DNA of 38,584 nt, from assembly GCA_026004195.1 (NCBI GenBank), contig BPIQ01000004.1, positions 104,923-143,506 on the forward strand. Direction: 5' to 3'. This document shows positions 26,426 to 34,470 of this stretch, one piece after another. Below the pieces are notes generated by a model. The model did not search any database, was not told the origin of the DNA, and saw only the letters and a list, made by a program, of their open reading frames with translations. Origin of the DNA: Candidatus Binatia bacterium (lineage in GTDB: Bacteria > Desulfobacterota > Binatia > HRBIN30 > BPIQ01). The translations under genes and the position numbers were made by a program. Every line of letters begins with the position of its first letter. Within the stretch, counting starts at the first letter, position 1.

Positions 26426-27436
26426 ATGTCGAAAACAGCGCTGCGGATCGCCTTTTCGGGTGTTCTCGCATGGATGCTCGGCACGGGTGAGGTCCTGGCT
26501 CAGCCTTGCCTCATCTTCGTCCACGGAAAGCAGACGAACACGGACACCTTCACGAACTGGAGTGTGGCCCGGAACTACTGGGTCAGCGGAAGCCGCGACT
26601 TCATTCGCACGGCAACGAAGAACTTCGCCACGTCCTACTACGTCGTCGGCTACAACGGCACGCAACCCTGGTGGGGAAGTCAGGCGGCCGGCGAAGTCGC
26701 GAACGAAATCGTGAATGCCACCAACGGCGGTGCCGACGGCGGCGGCAACCGCTGCGCGCGGACGTGGTCCCAGGGCGGCACGTTCTGGGTCATCGCCCAC
26801 AGCATGGGCGGCACCATCATGGACTTCATCCTGGGCAACAACGACCCGACGGATCCCAACTACAACTTCAACGGCCCGTACGACACGGTCGCCCAGCGTA
26901 TCAGTCTCGTGATCACACTCGGCGGCGCGCACCGCGGCTCGCAGGGAGCCGACGCCGTCTGCGGGGACAGCAGCTTTTTCTGCAACTTCCTCGCCGCTTT
27001 CATCCAGAGCTGCGACACCGCCACGTTCTGGCTCCGGAGCGACGACGCCGTGCAGGTGCGCACGTACTCCAACTCCCCGGCGCGCAACGTCTACTTGACG
27101 GGCGGCTACGAGGCCATCTTCGGGGCGAGCGCGTGTCTTTCCGGCGAGGACGACGGGATCGTGCAGCACGCCTCGCAGTACGCCTGCAACGGAAGCGCAA
27201 CGACCGGGTACGACAACAGCAACGTGTGCGGCAATTCGAGCAAGCAGGAGTCGTCGGGCTTCCGCAACCTGGACGTGGCTCACGAAAACCACTCGGACGA
27301 GCGGAACGACACGGACCGGGACACGCGGCGACAGATCCCCGACGGGATCTGGCTCTGCGGCGGAAGCCCCTGTGCTCCCAACACGATCGTTCAAAGCTCG
27401 ATGAGCACGGCGCAGTTCGTGAGCATCCTCTATTGA
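26426..27436 (+). CDS. Secreted alpha/beta hydrolase, lipase-like
   Basis: 336 residues. A signal peptide covers about residues 1-25 (hydrophobic core then VLA before Gln26). The mature protein opens with CLIFVHGKQT, the oxyanion region, and carries the nucleophile elbow AHSMGG with Ser126. Six or more Cys residues in the second half suggest disulfides, in keeping with export. A likely catalytic His lies in the DVAHENHSD region. The ATG at 26426 has GGGAGGGGGG upstream; the frame is open to 26078 but that stretch is not protein-like. Fits triacylglycerol lipase or polyester-type esterase; substrate unknown. Confidence 0.87.
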   Translation: MSKTALRIAFSGVLAWMLGTGEVLAQPCLIFVHGKQTNTDTFTNWSVARNYWVSGSRDFIRTATKNFATSYYVVGYNGTQPWWGSQAAGEVANEIVNATNGGADGGGNRCARTWSQGGTFWVIAHSMGGTIMDFILGNNDPTDPNYNFNGPYDTVAQRISLVITLGGAHRGSQGADAVCGDSSFFCNFLAAFIQSCDTATFWLRSDDAVQVRTYSNSPARNVYLTGGYEAIFGASACLSGEDDGIVQHASQYACNGSATTGYDNSNVCGNSSKQESSGFRNLDVAHENHSDERNDTDRDTRRQIPDGIWLCGGSPCAPNTIVQSSMSTAQFVSILY

Positions 27437-27516
27437 AGGGAAGCCGTCCTCTGGGGGCGCGCCCGGCGTGCCGCCCCCGGGGGCGGCGCCCGCAGGCGAC
27501 GGGGCACACGGCCACC

Positions 27517-27629
27517 CGGAGGGACGCGCTCCGTCGCGTCCCGGGGGGGCCGGGACAAACCCTTCATCGTGCGTCCGATCGCGGCCGATGCCACGAATGA
27601 ACACGGCCACGACAGAGCGTGGCCCTCCG
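27517..27629 (+). repeat. Family 1 repeat, complete unit, type A
   Basis: 113 bp. 5' hairpin GGGACGCG / CGCGTCCC (loop CTCCGT), type A centre, and 3' hairpin GGCCACG / CGTGGCC (loop ACAGAG), with CGGAG and CTCCG at the ends. Confidence 0.9.
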
Positions 27630-27681
27630 ATTGCGGATTCGAAGCGCCGCGCGGAGGCGCACGCGTTACGCGTGCACGGGT

Positions 27682-27792
27682 CGGAGGGACGCGCTCCGTC
27701 GCGTCCGGGGGGCCGGGACAAACCCTTCATCGTGTGTCCGATCGCCGCCCATGCCACGAATGAACACGGCCACGACAGAGCGGGTCCCTCCG
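27682..27792 (+). repeat. Family 1 repeat, complete unit, type A, mixed 3' hairpin
   Basis: 111 bp with perfect 9-bp terminal inverted repeats CGGAGGGAC / GTCCCTCCG. The 3' stem combines GGCCACG with CGGGTCC, so two pairs mismatch, as if two variants had recombined. Confidence 0.9.
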
Positions 27793-27822
27793 AATTACGG
27801 GCGCGCAACGCCGCGAATCACC

Positions 27823-27933
27823 CGGAGGGACGCGCTCCGTCGCGTCCCCGGGGGCGGGACACACCCTTCATCGTGTGTCCGATCGCGGCCCATGCCACGA
27901 ATGAACACGGCCACGACAGAGCGGGTCCCTCCG
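27823..27933 (+). repeat. Family 1 repeat, complete unit, type A, mixed 3' hairpin
   Basis: 111 bp with the same 9-bp terminal inverted repeats and mixed 3' stem as the copy just before. The 30-bp linker between them (containing AATTACGGGC and GCAACGCCGCG) also occurs, inverted, beside the 20.1-kb copies. The three copies fill the 552-bp gap 27437-27988; I see no gene in it. Confidence 0.9.
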
Positions 27934-27988
27934 AGGCCCTTCCGCTTGATCGTCGAGCACGGGTGTGCCTAGAGGCCACCTTGTCGTC

Positions 27989-29209
27989 ATGTCCCCAAGA
28001 AAACCGCGCCCGGGTCTCGGGGCGTTTTTCATCCTCGTTCTCGTGGCGGCGATCCTCTACCTTCTGCCGAGCCTGGGAAGAAGGCGCCCTGCGGATTCCC
28101 TTCCCGCGCCCATCGGGACACCGACGTGGACCGAGAAACCGGCTACGCCGCAGCACCGAGAACCAACCGCCCATCGGGCCACGGCTTCGGAGTCTCTCCG
28201 CACCCCCGAACCCACCTCCTCCCCGACCCCGGCCGCCGCAGGCGCAACGGTGGCTCTCGCACCTCGTCTGGGCTCCGTCGTCGCGAGGGAATACCGGGAG
28301 CGAGCGCAGTACCCGCCCTGGTCGCATCCTCTCGAGGAAGGGGAGGACCCGATCCTGCGCGACCGCGAGGTTTCCCCGGTGGTCGCGGGAGGACCCGAGG
28401 GAGAAGAGCCCTTGCTCGTCGCCTTTCCGGAAAAGACGAGCTTCGAGGCTCCCGAGCCCGTTTTGCTCTACGCCTACCTCACGGTCGAGGGCGGGCGCGT
28501 ACCCGCACAGGAGATTCGGGGCACTCTCCTGACCGAGACGATGCAGCCCCTCGGTGAGTTCCGCTACCGGGACGACGGAAAAGCCGGGGACGCGATCGCG
28601 GGAGATCTTCTTTACACGGCCCGCGTGCGGCTTCCCGAAGAGTTCTGGCCGGAGCTCGCCGAGTCCTTTCTCGTCCGGGTGGAGGCCGTGACCGAAGAGG
28701 GGCTCGAACGAAGCGTGGCGTCGGGTTTTCTCTACAGCGTGCCCGCAGCCGTGCTCACCGGTCGTTTCCGGGACTCGCTCGAGGACGGGAACCTCGTCGT
28801 GGACAGCGAGGTCCGGGTTCATACGGCGGGGCGCTTCCACCTCGAAGCCACGCTGTACAGCGAAGACGGACGCCATCCGATCGCCTGGGCGCAAACGGCA
28901 GCGGAGCTCGCGCCCGGAAATCACTGGATGCGTCTCGTCTTTTTCGGCCGGGCAATTCGCACCCGAGGCATCGACGGGCCCTACCTCCTCCGTTTCGTGG
29001 CCCTTTCGACGACAACGACCATGCCGAACGCGAAAAACCGCCTGGTCGAGGACGCGCACCGTACGAAGGCGTACAGCGCAGACGACTTCCGGGAAGAGCC
29101 CTACGGGGACCCCGACCTCCTCGAAGCCGCGGAAAGAGCCGAGAAAGAAGCGGAAGGACCCGGCGGTCTTCTCTCGGAGTTCACGGCTCCCGAGGAATCC
29201 TCGCCATGA
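27989..29209 (+). CDS. Membrane-anchored exported protein with a choice-of-anchor-X-like domain
   Basis: 406 residues. One N-terminal membrane helix (about residues 12-28) is followed by a Pro/Thr/Ser-rich linker (about 35-85) and a beta-rich domain (about 120-355). RYRDDGKAGDAIAGDLLYT matches the DDGxxGDxxAGDGxYT pattern of choice-of-anchor X domains in bacterial surface proteins. The C-terminus is acidic and probably helical. The domain should face the periplasm. Start ATG 27989 chosen; an in-frame GTG lies at 27965. Overlaps the next gene by 4 bp (ATGA). Function unknown. Confidence 0.75.
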   Translation: MSPRKPRPGLGAFFILVLVAAILYLLPSLGRRRPADSLPAPIGTPTWTEKPATPQHREPTAHRATASESLRTPEPTSSPTPAAAGATVALAPRLGSVVAREYRERAQYPPWSHPLEEGEDPILRDREVSPVVAGGPEGEEPLLVAFPEKTSFEAPEPVLLYAYLTVEGGRVPAQEIRGTLLTETMQPLGEFRYRDDGKAGDAIAGDLLYTARVRLPEEFWPELAESFLVRVEAVTEEGLERSVASGFLYSVPAAVLTGRFRDSLEDGNLVVDSEVRVHTAGRFHLEATLYSEDGRHPIAWAQTAAELAPGNHWMRLVFFGRAIRTRGIDGPYLLRFVALSTTTTMPNAKNRLVEDAHRTKAYSADDFREEPYGDPDLLEAAERAEKEAEGPGGLLSEFTAPEESSP

Positions 29210-29487
29210 GAGCCCAGGCCGTACTGCTCAGCGTGCATCCCGTGATCTCCGTGGGCTACCTTCTCTCCATCCGCCGGGAGCTTCTCCCCCCGAGTTTCGT
29301 CCCCGCCCTCCTTCTGGCAGTCCTTCCCGTCCTTTCGATTCTCCTCGGCACGTCGCGTTACCGCACTCTCGACCTCGAGGGGCGGCGAACGCAGTGGATT
29401 CTTTTCGTTCTGGCCGCGGCGGAACTTCTTTGGGCCGTGGTCGCGCTCGCCATGGTGGGGTTCGCCGTGGCGCTCCGGAGCGGGTGA
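29206..29487 (+). CDS. Small integral membrane protein, unknown function
   Basis: 93 residues with hydrophobic segments at about 5-20, 30-48 and 64-88, the last two likely full membrane spans. Coupled to the preceding gene through an ATGA overlap and 3 bp before the next. No family recognised; possibly a partner of the membrane-anchored protein upstream. Confidence 0.7.
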   Translation: MRAQAVLLSVHPVISVGYLLSIRRELLPPSFVPALLLAVLPVLSILLGTSRYRTLDLEGRRTQWILFVLAAAELLWAVVALAMVGFAVALRSG

Positions 29488-29490
29488 CCC

Positions 29491-30519
29491 ATGGGACGCA
29501 CCGTGCGGCTTGCAAGCCTGGGAGTCCTCCTCGTCGCCCTCGCCTCGGCGGGGGAAGACCGCGTGGCCGGAGAGAAAAAGCCGGAGGTGCCCCTTCTCGA
29601 GGAGCTCGAACAGTCGAGCCGCACGGGCCCCACACCCGAAGAGTCCGCCCGGGAGCTTCCGAAAAGAATGACCGTCTGCGTGGACCGAACCGGAAAGCGC
29701 TGCTGGACGGAAACCGAAGGAAAACGCTGCGAGGAAGCCGGCGGAGTTCCCTACGGTACGGCCGAGACGTCCGAGGGCAGCCGTCGCCTCTCGGAGGCTC
29801 CTCGAGGCGTGCTGGGAGGAGGTCCGGAGGTGAAGGGGGACTCTCGAAAGGTCGAAATCGAAGTCGAAATCCTCTACGAGGACGAGTTCCTCCTTGCCGT
29901 GAACAAGCCGCCGCGCCTCGCCGTCCACGCGACGAGCGACCCCGGTCGGCCCAATCTCCAGGACTGGCTCGAGTGGAAAACAGGACGGAAACTCGTCCTT
30001 TTCCACCGCCTCGACGCGGACACGACGGGTGTCCTCCTTCTCGGTAAAAAGCGCGTCGTCAACGCCGCGATGGCGGAGATTTTCGCCCGACACCGCATCC
30101 GCAAGACGTACTGGGCCGTCGTGCGAGGGCGATGGCGAAGGTCGTGGAACCGGATCGAAACCACCTTCGTCCGCCGGCGCGGCGAACGCATCCGCCCGGT
30201 CACGGCCGTCTCGACCTTCCGGGTGCTCTCGCAGAGCGAAGAGAAAACCTGGCTCGAGGTGTTGCCGAAGACCGGAAGGACGCACCAGATCCGGCTCCAG
30301 TGCGCCATGCGCGGTCACCCGGTTCTCGGGGATCCCCGGCACGACCGAGAGGCGGTGCCCGGAACTCCGATGGCCCTCCACGCGGTCCGCGTGGACTTTC
30401 CTCACCCCCTGAGCGGCGAGCCTCTCCGCGTCGTGGCGGCTCCCCCCGAGTACTGGAGGACGGTCTGGCTCCGGGGGCTCGAGGCCGAGGAAATTCTCGC
30501 CCGCGCCCTCAGCTCGTGA
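29491..30519 (+). CDS. RluA-family pseudouridine synthase with an unusual secreted-type N-terminal extension
   Basis: 342 residues in one frame. From about residue 120 it is a RluA-type synthase, converting uridine to pseudouridine in rRNA or tRNA: LAVNKPPRLAVHA, HRLDADTTGVLLLGK with catalytic Asp175, and LPKTGRTHQIRLQ. Residues 1-110 look like a separate exported protein: a hydrophobic leader (VRLASLGVLLVALASA) and a Cys-bearing stretch (VCVDRTGKRCW, KRCEEAGG). A GTG at 29830 with GGAGGAGG seven bases upstream would give a normal 229-residue cytosolic enzyme. So this is either a fusion, a dual-start gene, or two proteins joined by loss of a stop codon. Confidence 0.82.
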   Translation: MGRTVRLASLGVLLVALASAGEDRVAGEKKPEVPLLEELEQSSRTGPTPEESARELPKRMTVCVDRTGKRCWTETEGKRCEEAGGVPYGTAETSEGSRRLSEAPRGVLGGGPEVKGDSRKVEIEVEILYEDEFLLAVNKPPRLAVHATSDPGRPNLQDWLEWKTGRKLVLFHRLDADTTGVLLLGKKRVVNAAMAEIFARHRIRKTYWAVVRGRWRRSWNRIETTFVRRRGERIRPVTAVSTFRVLSQSEEKTWLEVLPKTGRTHQIRLQCAMRGHPVLGDPRHDREAVPGTPMALHAVRVDFPHPLSGEPLRVVAAPPEYWRTVWLRGLEAEEILARALSS

Positions 30520-30940
30520 TGTAGTTCTCGAGCTGCTCGATCAGGAACTCTTTCTCGGAGATGACGGCCTTGACGACGTCGCCGATCGAAATGATGCCTA
30601 CGAGCTTCCCCTCTTCCATGACCGGCAGGTGGCGGATGCGCTTGTCGGTCATCAGAGCCATGCATTCCTCGACGTCCTGATCCGGCCGCACGAAGACGAG
30701 CCGCGTCGTCATGATTTCCCGGACGGCGGTGTCCTTGGACGTCTTTCCCTTGAGCACGACCTGGCGAGCATAATCCCTCTCGGAGAAAATCCCGACGGGG
30801 TGCCCCCGTTCGTCGAGGACGAGTACGGCGCCGATGTCCTTTTCCGCGAGCACCTTCAGCGTGTCGTAAACCGTCGTGTCCGGAGAAACGGACCAGACCG
30901 TGTTCCCCTTCTGCTTGAGAATGTCTCGGACCGTTTTCAT
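30509..30940 (-). CDS. CBS-domain pair protein
   Basis: 143 residues made almost wholly of two CBS motifs (about 8-65 and 75-130): SPDTTVYDTLKVLAEKDIGA and RPDQDVEECMALMTDKRIRH, each with the GxxxGIxSxxD pattern (GHPVGIFSERD, GKLVGIISIGD). Such stand-alone Bateman modules bind adenine nucleotides and act as regulators. ATG 30940 has GGGAGGG upstream. Its 3' end overlaps that of the RluA gene by 11 bp in convergent orientation. Confidence 0.92.
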   Translation of the reverse strand: MKTVRDILKQKGNTVWSVSPDTTVYDTLKVLAEKDIGAVLVLDERGHPVGIFSERDYARQVVLKGKTSKDTAVREIMTTRLVFVRPDQDVEECMALMTDKRIRHLPVMEEGKLVGIISIGDVVKAVISEKEFLIEQLENYITS

Positions 30941-31043
30941 GGCGCGCCCTCCCGCGCTGACTCCCGCTCGTTCGGCCCCGTCATTTTCCCTCAGAACGGC
31001 CCTGGGGCTCAAGCGGACCGTCCGGCCCGCGCCGCGCCGCCCC

Positions 31044-31134
31044 CGAGGACGTGCTCCGTCGCGTCCCCGGGGGGCGGGGCATCCGGCGGTCGGACGTCGT
31101 CGATGATCGCCGGTATCATTCGCGCACACGGCCA
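31044..31134 (+). repeat. Family 1 repeat, type B, partial
   Basis: Degenerate 5' hairpin (GGACGTG / CGCGTCC) with a type B centre (CGGTCGGACGTCGTCGA, ATCGCCGGTATCATTCGCGC) matching the inverted unit at 20105-20217. The 3' hairpin is cut short where the next unit begins. Confidence 0.8.
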
Positions 31135-31136
31135 CC

Positions 31137-31248
31137 CGGAGGGACGCGCTCCGTCGCGTCCCGGGGGGCCGGGACAAACCCTTCATCGTGTGTCCGATCG
31201 CGGCCGATGCCACGAATGAACACGGACCCGACAGAGCGGGTCCCTCCG
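31137..31248 (+). repeat. Family 1 repeat, complete unit, type A, variant 3' stem
   Basis: 112 bp with perfect terminal inverted repeats. The 3' stem is GGACCCG / CGGGTCC around ACAGAG: relative to GGCCACG / CGTGGCC, both sides changed at two pairs, preserving the helix. Apart from the repeats at 31044-31302, I see nothing in the gap 30941-31388. Confidence 0.9.
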
Positions 31249-31276
31249 ATTGCACGCCCGGAGTGCCGCGTCCCGC

Positions 31277-31302
31277 CGGAGGGACGTGCTCCGTCGCCTC
31301 CG
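31277..31302 (+). repeat. Family 1 repeat, decayed 5' hairpin
   Basis: CGGAGGGACGTG, loop CTCCGT, then CGCCTCCG, an imperfect copy of the 5' hairpin without the remainder of the unit. Confidence 0.7.
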
Positions 31303-31388
31303 CGCTTCCGCTTTTCCTCGGGGGACTTTCGGTGTAACGGCAGAGGAACTGCGGGTTCCGAACGCCAGGCGAAGGGGGAGGAATACGA

Positions 31389-32459
31389 ATGACGAGAAAA
31401 TATCGCGTGATCCAGTGGGCCACGGGGCACGTGGGCAAACACTCGCTCCGTGCCATCGCCCGCCACCCCGAGATGGAGCTCGTCGGCGTGTGGGTGAGTA
31501 GCGCGGAGAAAGAAGGCAAGGACGCGGGCGAGCTCTGCGGGATCGAGCCCACGGGAGTCAAGGCAACCACGAATGCCCGGGACCTTCTCGAGCTCGATGC
31601 CGACTGCGTGTGCTACACGGCCGCCACGGACTTCCGCCCGAACGAGGCCGTCGAGGACATGTGCCGCATCCTGGCCTCCGGGAAAAACGTCGTGACGAGC
31701 TCCTTCGTCCCTCTGATCTACCCCTGGCAGGTCGTGCCGCAATACGCTCAGGCCCTCGAGGAAGCCTGCCAACAGGGTGGGGCGACCTTTTACTGCTCCG
31801 GGATCGATCCGGGGTTCTCGCCCGACGCGCTTCCGATCGTGCTGTCGAGCCTCTCGGAACGGATCGAATCGATCCGGGCTCAGGAAATCTTCGACTACGC
31901 GAGCTACGACCAGCCCGAGACGCTCTTCGAGGTCATGGGATTCGGGAAGCCCCCGGGCACGTCCGTCCCGCTTCTGCTTCCGGGTTCCTTGAGTCTCGCC
32001 TGGGGTCCTTCCGTTCGCATGGTGGCCGACGCCCTCGAGGTCGAGCTCGACGAGGTGCGGGAGTGGCACGAGGTGGCCGTCGCCGAAGAAAGCTTCGAGA
32101 TTTCCTGCGGCCGGATCGAGAAGGGCACGGTTGCCGGGATTCATTTCGAAGTTTCGGGAATCGTCGGGGGAAAACCCGTCATCGTCGTGGAGCACGTGAC
32201 GCGGCTCCGGGACGACATCGCACCGGACTGGCCCCGAGGAGTCGGACCCGGGACTTACCGGGTCACGATCGAGGGAATGCCGTCGATGCGCTGCACCCTC
32301 GAGATCGGATTCCGGAGCCCGGACCACAACATCGACGGTTGCGTGGGCACGGCGATGCGGCTCGTGAACGCCATTCCGGCGGTGTGCGCGGCCGAGCCCG
32401 GCCTGAAGAGCTGGCTCGACCTGCCCCTCGTCGCAGGACGGTTCGCGCTGAGGGGGTGA
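31389..32459 (+). CDS. NAD(P)-dependent amine dehydrogenase-like oxidoreductase (DapB-like N-terminus)
   Basis: 356 residues. The N-terminal Rossmann fold begins YRVIQWATGHVGKHSLRAI with the nucleotide loop at 11-16. The rest (SGIDPGFSPDALPIVLSS, MRLVNAIPAVCAAEPGL) matches the family usually annotated as dihydrodipicolinate-reductase-like or 2,4-diaminopentanoate-dehydrogenase-like. Substrate unknown; in this genome type such genes often sit near acyl-CoA and amidohydrolase genes, as here. ATG preceded by a strong GGGGGAGG site. Confidence 0.85.
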   Translation: MTRKYRVIQWATGHVGKHSLRAIARHPEMELVGVWVSSAEKEGKDAGELCGIEPTGVKATTNARDLLELDADCVCYTAATDFRPNEAVEDMCRILASGKNVVTSSFVPLIYPWQVVPQYAQALEEACQQGGATFYCSGIDPGFSPDALPIVLSSLSERIESIRAQEIFDYASYDQPETLFEVMGFGKPPGTSVPLLLPGSLSLAWGPSVRMVADALEVELDEVREWHEVAVAEESFEISCGRIEKGTVAGIHFEVSGIVGGKPVIVVEHVTRLRDDIAPDWPRGVGPGTYRVTIEGMPSMRCTLEIGFRSPDHNIDGCVGTAMRLVNAIPAVCAAEPGLKSWLDLPLVAGRFALRG

Positions 32460-32724
32460 GCCCCGGAACACACGAGACCGTCGGGCCGGAAGGCCGAGTA
32501 GGGCCCGGGGAACGCGACACTGTCCCCGAGCCGCCACGCTTTCGGGCTTGGCGCCCGCACGGCACCGGACCTGCTCTCGCGGGAAATGGGCCGCTAGCTG
32601 TTGGATCCACACACGTTGTTTCTGGTCGAGAGGACGACAGAATCTAGCGGAGGGATCGGACGGCTGCGAAGGTGGCGAATGCGGAGGCGCTCGGGCTCGC
32701 GAGGGGGAACGGCCGGGCGGACGA

Positions 32725-32823
32725 AGCCCCGGGTTCGTGAAAAAATTCCCCGTCGGCCGCATTTCGCGCGAAAAAATCCAAATGAAGTCGCGGGGCGCGG
32801 TCGCGTGCGGCGGATTTTTTCAC
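32725..32823 (-). repeat. Family 2 repeat, copy A
   Basis: About 99 bp. Read on the - strand it starts GTGAAAAAATCCGCC, has GGATTTTTTCGCGCGAAAT in the middle and ends GACGGGGAATTTTTTCACG with AACCC after. Aligns by eye over its length with the copies at 36664 and 37932. It lies in the convergent gap 32460-32875, where I see no gene. Confidence 0.7.
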
Positions 32824-32875
32824 GTCTTCCCCGCCCGTGGAGGTGCCCCGGGGCCCGCAACGGTCGCGCCGACAC

Positions 32876-34102
32876 CTAGAGCGGCAAGTCCCCCGTCGCC
32901 TTCTTGGTCGTTCCGAACTTCTTGTACGCCTCGATCGTGCGCTCCGCGATGCGCCACTGGTGGACCTCGTCGGCGCCGTCCGCAAAACGCGCCCAACGGG
33001 CGTGGAGGGCCATGTCGGCCAGCGGAGTGTCTTTCGAGTACCCGAGCGCGCCGTGCACCTGGATGGCCCGGTCGATGACGCGGCCGAGCATCCTCGCCAC
33101 GAAGTGCTTCGCCATCGAAACCTCGCTCCGGAAGTCCTCTCCCCGGTCGATCTTGTACGCGGCGTGGAGCACCATGAGCTTCGCCTGATAGAGCTCGAGG
33201 GCGGAGTCGGCGATCATCCACTGGATCCCCTGCTTTTCCGCGAGGTAGGAACCGTGGGCGTACCGCTTGAGCGCCCGGTCCACCATCATATCCAGGGCGA
33301 TCTCGGCCTGCCCGATCCACCGCATGCAGTGGGCGAGCCGCGCGGGGCCGAGCCGAGCCTGCCCGAGGAGATGCCCCTGCCCGCGCTGGCCCAGGAGATT
33401 TTTCTTCGGGACCCGGAGGTTCGTGATCCGGATCTCGCAGTGGTTGTGGCTACCCGCCATCGTCTCGATGTCCCGCACGACTTCCCACCCGTCGGCGGGA
33501 AGGTCGACGAGGAACGCGGAGTTCGCGGCCTGAGGAATCGGAGGATTTTCTTCGGTGCGGGCGATCAGGATGGCGAAGCTCGCTCCCCGCGCCCCCGAGA
33601 TGAACCACTTGTGACCGTTGATCACCCAGAAGTCCCCGTCCTCGACGGCGCGGGTCTGGATCAGGGTAGGGTCGGAGCCCGCGACTTCCGGCTCCGTCAT
33701 GGCAAAACAGGACCGGATCTTCCCCTCGCACAGGGGCCGGAGGTAGCGCTCCTTCTGCTCCTCGGTTCCCCAGTGGAGCAGCGTGTGCATGTTCCCTTCG
33801 TCGGGAGCCTGCGCGTTGAGCGCGAAAGGGCCGAAGGGGGATTTCGCCGCCTCGGCCTGCACGGCCGCCATGGCGACGTGCCCGAGACCCATCCCGCCGT
33901 ACTCCTTCGGCATGTGGGGCAGCCAGAGCCCCCACTCCTTCGCAGCGGCCCGCATCTCGAGAATCGCTTCGATCAGGTACCGCCGGTCACCCGGCCGCTC
34001 GCGAATCCGTGCTTCCGCCGGGCGGACGACCGTTTCGACGAACTTCCGGACCTTCTGCCGGACCTCTTCGACATCGGGTGGAAACGTGAAGTCGATGGCC
34101 AT
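32876..34102 (-). CDS. Acyl-CoA dehydrogenase
   Basis: 408 residues, complete. It has CFAMTEPEVAGSDPTLIQTR, HKWFISGARGASFAILIART, DIETMAGSHNHCEI, and at the C-terminus GRVIDRAIQVHGALGYSKDT and ARWARFADGADEVHQWRIAE, resembling the ACAD10/ACAD11 branch that handles long or hydroxylated acyl-CoAs. FAD-dependent, feeding ETF. ATG 34102 chosen because the protein starts there as in the family. Monocistronic as far as can be seen. Confidence 0.93.
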   Translation of the reverse strand: MAIDFTFPPDVEEVRQKVRKFVETVVRPAEARIRERPGDRRYLIEAILEMRAAAKEWGLWLPHMPKEYGGMGLGHVAMAAVQAEAAKSPFGPFALNAQAPDEGNMHTLLHWGTEEQKERYLRPLCEGKIRSCFAMTEPEVAGSDPTLIQTRAVEDGDFWVINGHKWFISGARGASFAILIARTEENPPIPQAANSAFLVDLPADGWEVVRDIETMAGSHNHCEIRITNLRVPKKNLLGQRGQGHLLGQARLGPARLAHCMRWIGQAEIALDMMVDRALKRYAHGSYLAEKQGIQWMIADSALELYQAKLMVLHAAYKIDRGEDFRSEVSMAKHFVARMLGRVIDRAIQVHGALGYSKDTPLADMALHARWARFADGADEVHQWRIAERTIEAYKKFGTTKKATGDLPL

Positions 34103-34226
34103 CTCTCCCTCCTCTGACCGCCCTCCCAGGAAGTCGAGAGCGCATCCGAAGGCTTTTTCCTGTTTCGGTTGGTTCTTCTCCCGCGAAAACCCGTACCTGC
34201 CGAACCGCGTTGGCGCGAACGAAAAA

Positions 34227-34235
34227 TGCTATATC
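34227..34235 (+). promoter_or_regulatory. Possible extended -10 promoter for the GAF protein gene
   Basis: TG-C-TATATC at 34227-34235, AT-rich in a GC-rich gap, without a clear -35 at proper spacing. It would leave a leader of about 230 bases before the ATG at 34471. Nothing else is seen in the gap 34103-34470; open frames there are not protein-like. Confidence 0.35.
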
Positions 34236-34470
34236 CCACGGCGCGCAGGTCTTTGTCCAACCTCTTTCCCGGGCAATTCCCTGCCCGATCCCCGCGAACG
34301 AGCGCTCCTGCGCCACGGAAGCCGGCGGAAGCCGACCGGCCGCAAGATCCGTGGCTCCCGCAGGTGAATTTCGACCGGCATCGGCTCGCCCCCGAACACC
34401 CGAAGGAAGCCTCGGACGTCGCTGCGGTCCTCCGCTTGCAATCGTCTCCCCGAAACGCCTAGGATCCGCC

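Noticed and set aside
27517-27933. CRISPR array
   Set aside because: Repeats of about 110 bp with internal hairpins and terminal inverted repeats, uneven linkers, both orientations across the window and no cas genes; this is an interspersed element family.
27468-28532. Protein-coding frames across the repeat clusters (also near 20.1, 31.1 and 37.9 kb)
   Set aside because: Their translations repeat the same Arg/Pro/Ser-rich phrases because the DNA is repeated, on both strands; no ribosome sites or family resemblance.
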